Part shown: one piece after another, positions 9,088-17,446 of the stretch
Position numbering within the stretch: position 1 is the stretch's first letter
Layout: each line of letters opens with the position of its first letter
NCBI GenBank assembly: GCA_022768825.1
Contig: JALEJB010000051.1
Coordinates: 1-34,411 of the forward strand
Direction: 5' to 3'
DNA length: 34,411 bases
DNA from: Lachnospiraceae bacterium
Lineage (GTDB): Bacteria > Bacillota > Clostridia > Lachnospirales > Lachnospiraceae
Position numbers and translations under genes: made by a program
Notes under the pieces: model-generated
The model's database searches: none
What the model was told of the DNA's origin: nothing
Seen by the model: only the letters and a program-made list of their open reading frames with translations

Positions 9088-10089
9088 ATGAAAAAATTGA
9101 AAAAAAATACAACAATACAAATACTGTCACTCCTGTTTCTGATGGCGATCGTCCTGTTTTTACTGATAAACCACGATCAGATCACAAAGCCAAAACCCAT
9201 TCAAAAAACCGGATTCTATTTCAATACGATCATATCCGTTCAGCTAAACGATACGGATGATACGACTTTGTTAGACGGCTGCTTTGCCCTTGCAGACAGG
9301 TACGAGCATCTTTTTAGCCGAACACTTCCGGACAGTGAGATCTATGCGATCAATCATGCAGACGGTAAGCCCGTGACTGTGAGTGATGAGACAATTGAAT
9401 TATTACAGCTTGGAAAAGATTTCGGAAGGCTCAGTGACGGCAGATTCGATATCACCATTGGCACACTCAGCAGTCTGTGGGATATTCCGAACAATACGGA
9501 TACGATTCCGTCAAGCGAAGCGATCAAAGCGGCACTGTCGACTGTGGATTACAAGCAGATCCAGATCACCGGAAATACGGTGACTTTGAGAAATCCGGAT
9601 ACACAGATCGATCTGGGCGGTATCGCAAAAGGATATCTGGCGGATGCCATGAAGGCCTATCTGAATGAACATGGCTGCCATGAGGGAATCATCAATCTCG
9701 GTGGAAATGTGCTTACGATCGGTCCGAAGCAAAGTGGAGAAAAATATCATATCGGCATCCGTAAGCCCTTTGGAGAGGATGACTCAGATGTCATCACAAC
9801 CGTGGATGTGGACGATAAAAGTGTCGTCAGCTCCGGCCGGTATGAGCGTTATTTTGAAAAAGACGGAAAAATCTATCATCATATTTTAGATACCCAAACC
9901 GGTATGCCCTATGACAATGGGTTAAACGGTGTGACGATCATCTCCGACAGCTCCGTCTACGGAGATGCACTCAGCACCATCTGCTTTTCTCTCGGTCTGG
10001 AGGATGGCATGAAATTCATCGAATCCATGGATGGCTATGAGGCGATCTTTGTGGATGCACAGAATGAATTGCACTACTCTATGCAGTAA
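9088..10089 (+). CDS. apbE: FAD:protein FMN transferase (ApbE family)
   Basis: 333 aa; 'MGTIISVQ'-like start region 'GFYFNTIISVQL', 'DLGGIAKGYLADAM', 'GIINLGGNVLTIG', 'DTQTGMPYDNGLNGVTIIS'; N-terminal TM/signal segment. Confidence 0.94.
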   Translation: MKKLKKNTTIQILSLLFLMAIVLFLLINHDQITKPKPIQKTGFYFNTIISVQLNDTDDTTLLDGCFALADRYEHLFSRTLPDSEIYAINHADGKPVTVSDETIELLQLGKDFGRLSDGRFDITIGTLSSLWDIPNNTDTIPSSEAIKAALSTVDYKQIQITGNTVTLRNPDTQIDLGGIAKGYLADAMKAYLNEHGCHEGIINLGGNVLTIGPKQSGEKYHIGIRKPFGEDDSDVITTVDVDDKSVVSSGRYERYFEKDGKIYHHILDTQTGMPYDNGLNGVTIISDSSVYGDALSTICFSLGLEDGMKFIESMDGYEAIFVDAQNELHYSMQ

Positions 10090-10123
10090 TGAATGCAAAT
10101 TGATTTTCTGAAATTATATTCCA

Positions 10124-10174
10124 AAAAAGACCGGTAACTGCTACTTTTTATCGATAGCAATTATTGGTCTTTTT
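10124..10174. terminator. Putative bidirectional terminator downstream of apbE
   Basis: AAAAAGACCGGTAACTGCTA (10124-10143) / TAGCAATTATTGGTCTTTTT (10155-10174), 20-bp imperfect stem (3 non-Watson-Crick positions, two of them G.U on the plus RNA) ending in T5. Confidence 0.75.
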
Positions 10175-10178
10175 GATA

Positions 10179-10436
10179 TTACACATCTTTTACTAAAATA
10201 CTTTCTTCAATCCGGCGAACCTCTTCCAGATCATATCCGCAGAAATCAGAGATTTCATCCACTCTTTTTCCTTTTTGTAATAATCGGGTGATAAGTTCCA
10301 TTTTTTCTTCGAGTTTTCCTTCGGTTCTGCATCGATCAAGTAATGTACACACGTGCCTCTCCCCCTTTTCATCTGCAATGATCTTTTTTCCTAATGTTGA
10401 TTCTATCGCATTGACAACCATATCGTCAATCCACAC
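10179..10436 (-). pseudogene. Probable C-terminal remnant of an Rpn/PD-(D/E)XK-transposase-type protein
   Basis: 85 aa, GTG start only: '...DEKGERHVCTLLDRCRTEGKLEEKMELITRLLQKGKRVDEISDFCGYDLEEVRRIEESI' resembles the C-terminal tail of Rpn/YhgA-like proteins; no nuclease core present. Confidence 0.4.
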
Positions 10437-10441
10437 AAAAG

Positions 10442-10478
10442 AACACCTTGGACAGATTTTTGATCCATCCAGGGTGTT
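10442..10478 (-). terminator. Stem-loop, likely terminator of the rnf operon
   Basis: AACACCTTGGA (10442-10452) / TCCAGGGTGTT (10468-10478), 11-bp stem with one non-WC pair; followed by CTTTT on the minus strand. Confidence 0.55.
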
Positions 10479-10498
10479 TGTTACGTTGATATTATGTT

Positions 10499-10547
10499 AC
10501 CCCTCTCCGTCATGCTTTGCATGACACCTCTCCCCAAGGGGCGAGGT
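10499..10547. repeat. REP/BIME-like compound palindromic element
   Basis: GTCATGC-TTT-GCATGAC (10509-10525) directly abutting ACCTCTCCCC-AA-GGGGCGAGGT (10526-10547, one mismatch). Confidence 0.65.
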
Positions 10548-10569
10548 ATATTTCTGGAAAGGGACGTTT

Positions 10570-11370
10570 TTACGTCTCGTAGATCATTTTGATGATCTTC
10601 TTCGGACACTTGGTTGCGCATAAACCGCAATGCGTACACTTGTCATAATCAATACTTGCGATATTATCCACCATATGAATGGCATCATGCTCGCAGTTCT
10701 TCTGACAAAGTCCGCATCCGATACAGCCGGCACCGCAGGAATCCATGACAACCTTTCCTTTGTCCTTCGAGGTACATTTTACAATGTACTGTGCATCATA
10801 AGGTACCAGATCGATCAGTTTCTTTGGACAGGCAGCGATACATTTTCCGCAGGCTTTACAAGCCTCACGGTCTACCTTTGCCACACCGTCTACAATATGA
10901 ATAGCATCAAACGGACAAGCCTTGACACAGGAACCATATCCGAGACATCCATATTTACAGGTTTTTGGTCCGGCTCCCGGAACATATGCCATCGCGCTGC
11001 AATCTTCAATTCCGGAATACTCATATTTGTTCTTTGCCACATCTGCGCTTCCCGCACAGTGAACAAACGCAACCTTTTTGCTGCCTGCTTCTGCCTTGAT
11101 GCCCATAATGTCACCAATCTGATTTGCCACCGGATCACCGCCCACCGGACACTGGTTGATCGGCGCTTCTCCTTTGGCGATCGCTGCCGCAAGTCCGGAA
11201 CATCCGGCATATCCGCAGCCACCACAGTTGTTTCCCGGAAGTACTCCGAGAATTGCTTCTTCCTTTTCGTCTACCTCCACGGCAAGCTTATCTCCGGCGA
11301 TTCCAAGGAAGAAACCGATAAAAATACCTACGCAGCCTACAACGACTGCTGCAAGAATAACTCCTAACAT
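10570..11370 (-). CDS. rnfB: Rnf electron transport complex subunit B (Fe-S protein)
   Basis: 266 aa; N-terminal TM, 'GVLPGNNCGGCGYAGCSGLAAAIAKGEAPINQCPVGG', then several ferredoxin-type Cys motifs (CKYGCLGYGSCVKACP, CKACGKCIAACP, CGAGCIGCGLCQKNCE, CTHCGLCATKCP). Confidence 0.97.
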   Translation of the reverse strand: MLGVILAAVVVGCVGIFIGFFLGIAGDKLAVEVDEKEEAILGVLPGNNCGGCGYAGCSGLAAAIAKGEAPINQCPVGGDPVANQIGDIMGIKAEAGSKKVAFVHCAGSADVAKNKYEYSGIEDCSAMAYVPGAGPKTCKYGCLGYGSCVKACPFDAIHIVDGVAKVDREACKACGKCIAACPKKLIDLVPYDAQYIVKCTSKDKGKVVMDSCGAGCIGCGLCQKNCEHDAIHMVDNIASIDYDKCTHCGLCATKCPKKIIKMIYET

Positions 11371-11394
11371 CTTTTCATCCTCCTTAAGGTCACA

Positions 11395-11991
11395 TCAAAT
11401 CATACCTGAGAATCCCATGAAAGCAATTGACATCAATGCTGCTGTGATCAAAACGATCGCAGTTCCCTGGAAAGTCTTTGGAATATCATTGTACTCAATT
11501 TTTTCACGAATGCCGGCCATGATCACGATCGCGATAAAGAATCCGATCGCTGTTGCCAATCCGTTTACAACACTCTCTAAGATTCCATACTCTTTGGTCA
11601 CATTGGTCAGTGCAACTCCAAGCACTGCACAGTTGGTTGTGATCAACGGAAGGAATACACCCAGTGATTCATATAACGGCGGCATTTTCTTCTTTAAAAA
11701 CATCTCAACAAACTGAACCAGACACGCAATGACGAGAATGTATACGATCGTCTTTAAATAGGTCAGATCAATTCCCTTATTTAACAAATAAGTGTTTGCC
11801 AAAATAAATTTGTAAATAACTGCTGTAACGAATGATGATAAGGTGATAACAAAGATCACGGCACCACCCATACCTGCGGCTGTCTCCGTCTTCTTTGATA
11901 CGCCCAGAAACGGACAGATTCCAAGGAACTGGCTTAATACAACGTTATTTACGATTGCAGAGCCAACTGCGATCAATAATAATTCTTTCAT
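11395..11991 (-). CDS. rnfA: Rnf electron transport complex subunit A
   Basis: 198 aa; 'AIVNNVVLSQFLGICPFLGVSKKTETAAGMGGAVIFVI', 'PLITTNCAVLGVAL'. Confidence 0.97.
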   Translation of the reverse strand: MKELLLIAVGSAIVNNVVLSQFLGICPFLGVSKKTETAAGMGGAVIFVITLSSFVTAVIYKFILANTYLLNKGIDLTYLKTIVYILVIACLVQFVEMFLKKKMPPLYESLGVFLPLITTNCAVLGVALTNVTKEYGILESVVNGLATAIGFFIAIVIMAGIREKIEYNDIPKTFQGTAIVLITAALMSIAFMGFSGMI

Positions 11992-11996
11992 CTGTA

Positions 11997-12695
11997 TTAA
12001 TCCTCCTTCTTCTTATCGTTGCAGAATGCGCTGTGTGCACAGCCGCTGCAATCACCTGTGATACATCCGGAAGGCTTCGCCAAAGGAGTGCCCTTTGCAT
12101 CCATCTTCTTTCGGATGATATTCATTCCGGCCACCAAAAATGCTAATACAAGGAATGCTCCCGGTGCCATGACAAAGATTGTGATCGGAGTAAACCACTC
12201 AAGTGAAAGGATCTGTGCACCGAATAACTGTCCTGCTCCAAGGATCTCACGAACGATACCGATACAGGTCAGACCCAGCGTAAATCCAAGTCCCATTCCG
12301 ATTCCGTCAAAAATGGATGGCACAACCGGATTTTTGGAAGCATAGCTTTCCGCACGTCCTAAAATGATACAGTTTACAACGATCAGAGGAATATACACAC
12401 CAAGTGAAGCCGACAACGCCGGTACATATGCTTTTAACATAAAATCCACCACGGTAACCAGCGAAGCAACGATCACGATAAACGCCGGCATACGCACACC
12501 GTCCGGAATCACTTTACGAAACAGTGAGATCAACAGGTTTGCACAAACCAGTACAACGGTTGTCGAAAGTCCCATTCCCAGACCATTCATCGCTGATGAA
12601 GTGACCGCAAGTGTCGGACACATACCAAGCATCAGTACAAAGGTCGGATTTTCTTTGATAATACCGTTATATAAACGTTCGGTATATTTATTCAT
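11997..12695 (-). CDS. rnfE: Rnf electron transport complex subunit E
   Basis: 232 aa; 'GIIKENPTFVLMLGMCPTLAVTSSAMNGLGMG', 'YIPLIVVNCIILGRAESYA'; Cys-rich C-terminal tail. Confidence 0.97.
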   Translation of the reverse strand: MNKYTERLYNGIIKENPTFVLMLGMCPTLAVTSSAMNGLGMGLSTTVVLVCANLLISLFRKVIPDGVRMPAFIVIVASLVTVVDFMLKAYVPALSASLGVYIPLIVVNCIILGRAESYASKNPVVPSIFDGIGMGLGFTLGLTCIGIVREILGAGQLFGAQILSLEWFTPITIFVMAPGAFLVLAFLVAGMNIIRKKMDAKGTPLAKPSGCITGDCSGCAHSAFCNDKKKED

Positions 12696-13303
12696 TACTG
12701 TGCACCTCCTAACTGATCACGGAAGTATACAAGTGCTGCATTGCATCCGTTTGCGATTGCTTTTGATGTAATTGTTGCACCGGAAATGGATTCAATTTCC
12801 GAATCCGAAGCCGGTGGATTTTTTACTACCGTGAAAGCATCCACCAGTTTGTTCCGGAACTGTGCAATAAAATCAGCATCCTGTGCCTTCATACCAAGAC
12901 CCGGAGTTTCCGCAATATCTGTGATCGAATATCCGTTTACGGTTCCGTCATTTTGAATTCCTACGGAAAATGTAATGGTTGCCTGACTGGCATCCTTCGC
13001 TGTCACAGTGATGACATATCCCACCGTGTTGCCGGATGCGTCCTTTGCAACCTGCACGTCATCCAGGCTGTCTGTGTATCCCTGAGATACAATATAATCG
13101 GTTGCTTCATTCTTATCAAAATCCGCAAGCGCCTCAAAAGAGTCGGCCGTCTCAAAAACTTCTTTATATGCCTTCTGCGCTGCTTCAAGATTTGCCGCGT
13201 CAATTCTCGGTTTTGTGATCATATAGACCATACCGAGGATCAAACCGATCACAAGTGTAAAAGCAGTGAGGATCATCGCATCATGAACGATTTTCTTATT
13301 CAT
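12695..13303 (-). CDS. rnfG: Rnf electron transport complex subunit G (FMN-binding)
   Basis: 202 aa; N-terminal TM, 'AETPGLGMKAQDADFIAQF', flavinylation motif 'SISGATITSKA'. Confidence 0.96.
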   Translation of the reverse strand: MNKKIVHDAMILTAFTLVIGLILGMVYMITKPRIDAANLEAAQKAYKEVFETADSFEALADFDKNEATDYIVSQGYTDSLDDVQVAKDASGNTVGYVITVTAKDASQATITFSVGIQNDGTVNGYSITDIAETPGLGMKAQDADFIAQFRNKLVDAFTVVKNPPASDSEIESISGATITSKAIANGCNAALVYFRDQLGGAQ

Positions 13304-13304
13304 A

Positions 13305-14249
13305 TCAGTTGCCCTCCTTCTTTTCTTTTACCTGTCCGAACGCACGCGGAATCGTCACTTTTTCAATCATCGGAACAAGCAGGTTGCTGATGATGATCGC
13401 AAAGCTGACACCCTCTGCATTGGCACCAAAGCAACGGAATAATCCGGTCAGGATACCACAGGAAATACCAAAGAGAATCCGTCCCTTCGGTGTGATTGGT
13501 GATGTCACATAATCGGTTGCCATAAAGAACGCGCCTAACATGATACCACCGCTGCACAGCTGGGCTACGATATAATTCATATCAAAACCATGTCCGGAGA
13601 ACAACAGCATAAAAATCACAAATGTGATCAGATAGCTGGCCGGAATCGTCAGTGTGATAACACCTAACAGGATCAGTATGATCGCTCCGAGCATGATCGC
13701 CAGTGTACTGGTCTCTCCGATCGTACCTGCAGTCCGTCCGATCAGTGCGTCCATACGATTGATCGTCTCGCCGTTTCTCATTGCTGCCAAAGGAGTCGCT
13801 CCGCTGTATGCATCACAGTTAAAATTGGTCATATCTGCCGCAAATGCGATCAAAAGAAAGCATCTTGCGCCCAAAGCCGGATTCATAAAGTTCTGACCCA
13901 GTCCGCCAAACATCATTTTTACGATTACAATGGCAAAGACACCACCGATCACTGCCTCCCACCAAGGAAGCGATACCGGAAGGTTTAATGCTAACAAAAG
14001 TCCGGTCACCACCGCACTCAGGTCGGAAATTGTACTTTTCTTGTGTATGATCTTCTCAAACACCCACTCAGACGCCACACAGCTTGCGATTGTAACAACA
14101 ATCAAAAGCAGTGCTTTTGCTCCAAAATTATAGATACCGAACAGAGTCGTAGGAAGTAATCCAAGGATTACATAAAGCATGATCCTGTTGGTTGAATCTT
14201 TTGCACGTACATGTGGTGAAGAAGATACATGAAATGTTAAATCACTCAC
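13305..14249 (-). CDS. rnfD: Rnf electron transport complex subunit D
   Basis: 314 aa; 'SSSPHVRAKDSTNRIMLYVILGLLPTTLFGIYNFG', 'NFMNPALGARCFLLIAF', 'YSGATPLAAMRNG'. Confidence 0.97.
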   Translation of the reverse strand: MSDLTFHVSSSPHVRAKDSTNRIMLYVILGLLPTTLFGIYNFGAKALLLIVVTIASCVASEWVFEKIIHKKSTISDLSAVVTGLLLALNLPVSLPWWEAVIGGVFAIVIVKMMFGGLGQNFMNPALGARCFLLIAFAADMTNFNCDAYSGATPLAAMRNGETINRMDALIGRTAGTIGETSTLAIMLGAIILILLGVITLTIPASYLITFVIFMLLFSGHGFDMNYIVAQLCSGGIMLGAFFMATDYVTSPITPKGRILFGISCGILTGLFRCFGANAEGVSFAIIISNLLVPMIEKVTIPRAFGQVKEKKEGN

Positions 14250-14291
14250 AAATTACACCTCGTTTTCTAAATATTGTTGTAACTATTCCGG

Positions 14292-15623
14292 CTATTTTGC
14301 AGCCGCTTTACGTCTCGCAGCAAGAATATCTTTTTTCATTGTCTTGATCGACTGTGCCAGCGGTCTTCTGGCCGGGCAGATAAAGCTGCAGCTTCCACAC
14401 TCAATACATTCCATTCCGTTCCACTTCTCAAATTCGGCACTCACTTTATGCTCTGCCATCTTTGCAAGTCTGGAAGGAACCAATAATTCCGGACAAGCCT
14501 CTACGCATCGTCCGCAGTTGATACATGCAGTCGGCTCAAACCGGGATACTGCATCCTTTGATAAGCAAAGCAGTGAAGAATTTGTCTTGGTGATCGGCAC
14601 ATCCAGATCGAACATCGAAAATCCCATCATCGGACCGCCTGAGATAAACTTCTCTGCGCCTTCCGGCTTCAGTCCGCCTGCAGCCTCCAACAGCTCCCGA
14701 TAATTTGTTCCTACACAGACCATAAAGTTCTGCGGATTTACCACTGCTTCACCGGTTACGGTAAAAATACGGTTCATAACCGGCTTGCCCTCTTTCACTG
14801 CACGATAGATACAAACCAGTGTCTCCACGTTGTCTACGATACAGCCTGCGTCTGCCGGAAGCATTTTGGAATTGATCTCACGTCCGGTCACCGCTTTGAT
14901 CAGCTGACGCTCGCCACCCTGCGGGTACTTGGTCATAAGCGGACATACTTCAATTCTCGGCTCATCTTTGACAAGCTCCTGAAGCTTTGCAATACAATCC
15001 GGTTTATTATTCTCGATTCCAAGAACACCCTTTGCATTGTCAAACAACTGAAGTACGATCTTCATACCTTCGACTAATAATTCAGGATTGTCCATCATTC
15101 TGCGATAATCAGAGGTAAGATACGGCTCACACTCCGCACAGTTGGCAATGATGTAGTCAATCTTGTCCGGTTCCTTCGGAGAAAGCTTGACATGGGTAGG
15201 AAATCCGGCTCCACCCATACCGACAACTCCCGCATTTTTTACTTTTTCAATAATCTGCTGTTTTGAAAGTGTTGTGACATCTGCCACTTCCTCAAAATCC
15301 ACTTCCGTAAAGCTTCCGTCATTTTCGATGACAATTGAATTGACCATATCACCTGTTGCAACGCGACGTGGCTCAATTGCTTTTACTGTTCCTGACACGG
15401 ACGAAAATATCGGTGCAGAAACAAATCCGCCTGCCTCAGCAATCTTTTGACCTCTTTTTACTGTGTCGCCAACTGCAACAACAGGATTTGCAGGCGCACC
15501 GATATGCTGAGAAACGGGGAACACCAAATCTGTCTTAGGCAAATACTCTGTAACCGGTTTATCTTTTGACAGTTCTTTGCCCTCGAAAGGATGAACTCCG
15601 CCCTTAAACGTACGTAATCCCAT
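14292..15623 (-). CDS. rnfC: Rnf electron transport complex subunit C
   Basis: 443 aa from ATG at 15621-15623 (RBS GAGAGG): 'MGLRTFKGGVHPFEGKELSKDKPV', 'GMGGAGFPTHVKLSP', two CxxCxxCxxxCP motifs near the C-terminus. Confidence 0.97.
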   Translation of the reverse strand: MGLRTFKGGVHPFEGKELSKDKPVTEYLPKTDLVFPVSQHIGAPANPVVAVGDTVKRGQKIAEAGGFVSAPIFSSVSGTVKAIEPRRVATGDMVNSIVIENDGSFTEVDFEEVADVTTLSKQQIIEKVKNAGVVGMGGAGFPTHVKLSPKEPDKIDYIIANCAECEPYLTSDYRRMMDNPELLVEGMKIVLQLFDNAKGVLGIENNKPDCIAKLQELVKDEPRIEVCPLMTKYPQGGERQLIKAVTGREINSKMLPADAGCIVDNVETLVCIYRAVKEGKPVMNRIFTVTGEAVVNPQNFMVCVGTNYRELLEAAGGLKPEGAEKFISGGPMMGFSMFDLDVPITKTNSSLLCLSKDAVSRFEPTACINCGRCVEACPELLVPSRLAKMAEHKVSAEFEKWNGMECIECGSCSFICPARRPLAQSIKTMKKDILAARRKAAAK

Positions 15624-15681
15624 CAAATTGACCTCTCTTTCCTTTGAAATATTTTTACGGTTTCCACCGCACATTGTAATA

Positions 15682-15711
15682 ATTATAGCATATTTCGTTT
15701 ATTTGTCACAA
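15682..15711 (-). promoter_or_regulatory. Putative promoter of the rnfCDGEAB operon
   Basis: Minus strand TTGTGA (15706-15711), 18 nt, TATAAT (15682-15687) with extended -10 TGC. Confidence 0.6.
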
Positions 15712-15763
15712 AAAATATAGATTTTTTTGTCTTTTTTTGTAAAAACCCAAACCAACAATCATG

Positions 15764-17238
15764 TCAAAATCCGGTTCCTTGTTTTGATTTAAATAAATAC
15801 ATATATCTTTCCGGAGCAGTCACATCCGTGATGGAATCGCATAATACAAATGCTGTATGATCAATGTCACGTATCGTATCCGGAATCACGACTTTATTTA
15901 ATGATTTACAATAACAAAAAGCTTCTTTTTCAATCTTTTTTACACTTTCCGGAATAATAATTTCCTGCAAACTCAAACAACTGTTAAAAGCATTCTCACC
16001 AATACTTTCCACACTATTAGGAATCGCAATTTTTTTTAGACAAATGCAATTTTGAAATGTATAATTATTAATACTTTTCAATTTATTAGACAGAGTAATG
16101 CTCTCTAATTTTTCACAATCCTTAAAAGCTTCTTCACCTATGCTTGTTAATGTATTGGGAAATTTGACACTTTTTAGCTTTTTACATCCCTCAAATGCAT
16201 TTGAACCGATATTTTTCACCCTGGACTTTGACAGATCAATCGAGGTAAGTCCGGTACATTGTTTAAATGCCTGTTCCCCTATTTTATTTACAGATTTGGG
16301 AATGCTAATTCGGGTAAGATTTCTACATGTCGAAAATGCCCCCGCATCAATCGTTTGTATCCCATTTGATAAGGTGACACTTTTCAAATTATCGCACAAA
16401 TAAAACGCAACGACACCTACCCGTTTGACACTTTTCGGTAGTTTGATTGCCCCGCTAATCATACATTGTTGAAAGGCGGCATCTCCAATTTCTGTTACAC
16501 CATCCGGTATCTTTACATTCTTCTGAGACGGATCGCAGCTAACCAATATTCCATTTATTACAACGCATGGATTTTTTTCCATTGCTGCTGCATCCATTTT
16601 GTATTATCAAATGCATATGCTCTGATTGCTTTTACTTTTTTTGATATCGTAATATCGGTCAAATTGGTACAATTTTGGAATGCACTTAATTCAATATACT
16701 TTACATTACCGGGTATCTTGACACCAGTGATTGTTTGATTGTCAGAAAATGCAGAAGGCCCAATCGATTTCACCTTACTTGGAATCGTAACCTTCCCTTT
16801 ACAAGCGGAACCATCCACTAAAATCCCATTCACAACTACAAGCGGATTTTTCTTCTGCTGATTTTTCAACCATTTCGTTCCGGCAAACGCATCCTTTCCA
16901 ATATACGAAATCTTTTTAGAAAAAGCGATCTTTGTAAGTTTTGTACACTGGTTAAACACATTGTCTCCTATATAAACCACGCTGTCCGGAATCTTTATTT
17001 CAGTCAGCTTATCACCACAGTACGCAAACGCATTATTATAAATCATCTCTACATCATCCGGTATCGTTACTTTTCCTCCGTTTCCTGTATAGAATAACAA
17101 TATACCATCCAAAATCACAAAATCACTGCCAGTCTCATCTGCATACGCAATGTCCGTAAATGCCGGCATCATCAACACAAGCGTGAGCATCACTACCAAA
17201 AATTTTTTCAGACATTTTTTTACCTGTTTCTTCATCAT
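15764..17238 (-). pseudogene. Secreted BspA-like leucine-rich-repeat (LRR_5) protein, split by a -1 frameshift at A7 (ORFs 16558..17238 and 15764..16597)
   Basis: ORF1 has a signal peptide (MKKQVKKCLKKFLVVMLTLVLMMPAFTDIAYA) and LRR_5 repeats; ORF2 continues LRR_5 repeats with no RBS. Reading -1 at A7 (16572-16578) gives 'TKWMQQQWKKNPCVVINGILVS', which parallels the upstream module 'TKWLKNQQKKNPLVVVNGILVDG'. Confidence 0.85.
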
Positions 17239-17337
17239 TTTCCTCCTTTTGAACATCTGTCCGTTTTACATTCCCAATTTTTTCGTTCGGAAAAAGTACA
17301 TCCTCTTTTCTGTGCGAGCACTTTTCGCATATATTTC

Positions 17338-17366
17338 ATTATAACACAGTCTCATCATTTGTCATA
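17338..17366 (-). promoter_or_regulatory. Putative promoter for the LRR gene
   Basis: Minus strand TATGAC (17361-17366), 17 nt, TATAAT (17338-17343) with extended -10 TGT. Confidence 0.5.
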
Positions 17367-17446
17367 AAAAATCTTATTTTTAGACTTTTTTGACAAGCAA
17401 AAGTTGTGTATACTTGTCTTGAAACAAACATACAAAGGAGTACAAG

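Noticed and set aside
10630-11367. 245-aa plus-strand ORF antisense to rnfB
   Set aside because: Rests entirely on the opposite strand of a clearly conserved rnfB; composition is low-quality and no family motifs are visible. Shadow ORF.
11156-11716. 186-aa plus-strand ORF across rnfA/rnfB
   Set aside because: Antisense to two well-supported genes; no RBS or recognisable domain. Shadow ORF.
17392-17418. GACAAG...CTTGTC inverted repeat upstream of the yprB-like gene
   Set aside because: Only 6-bp arms with a 15-nt spacer in AT-rich DNA; could easily arise by chance.
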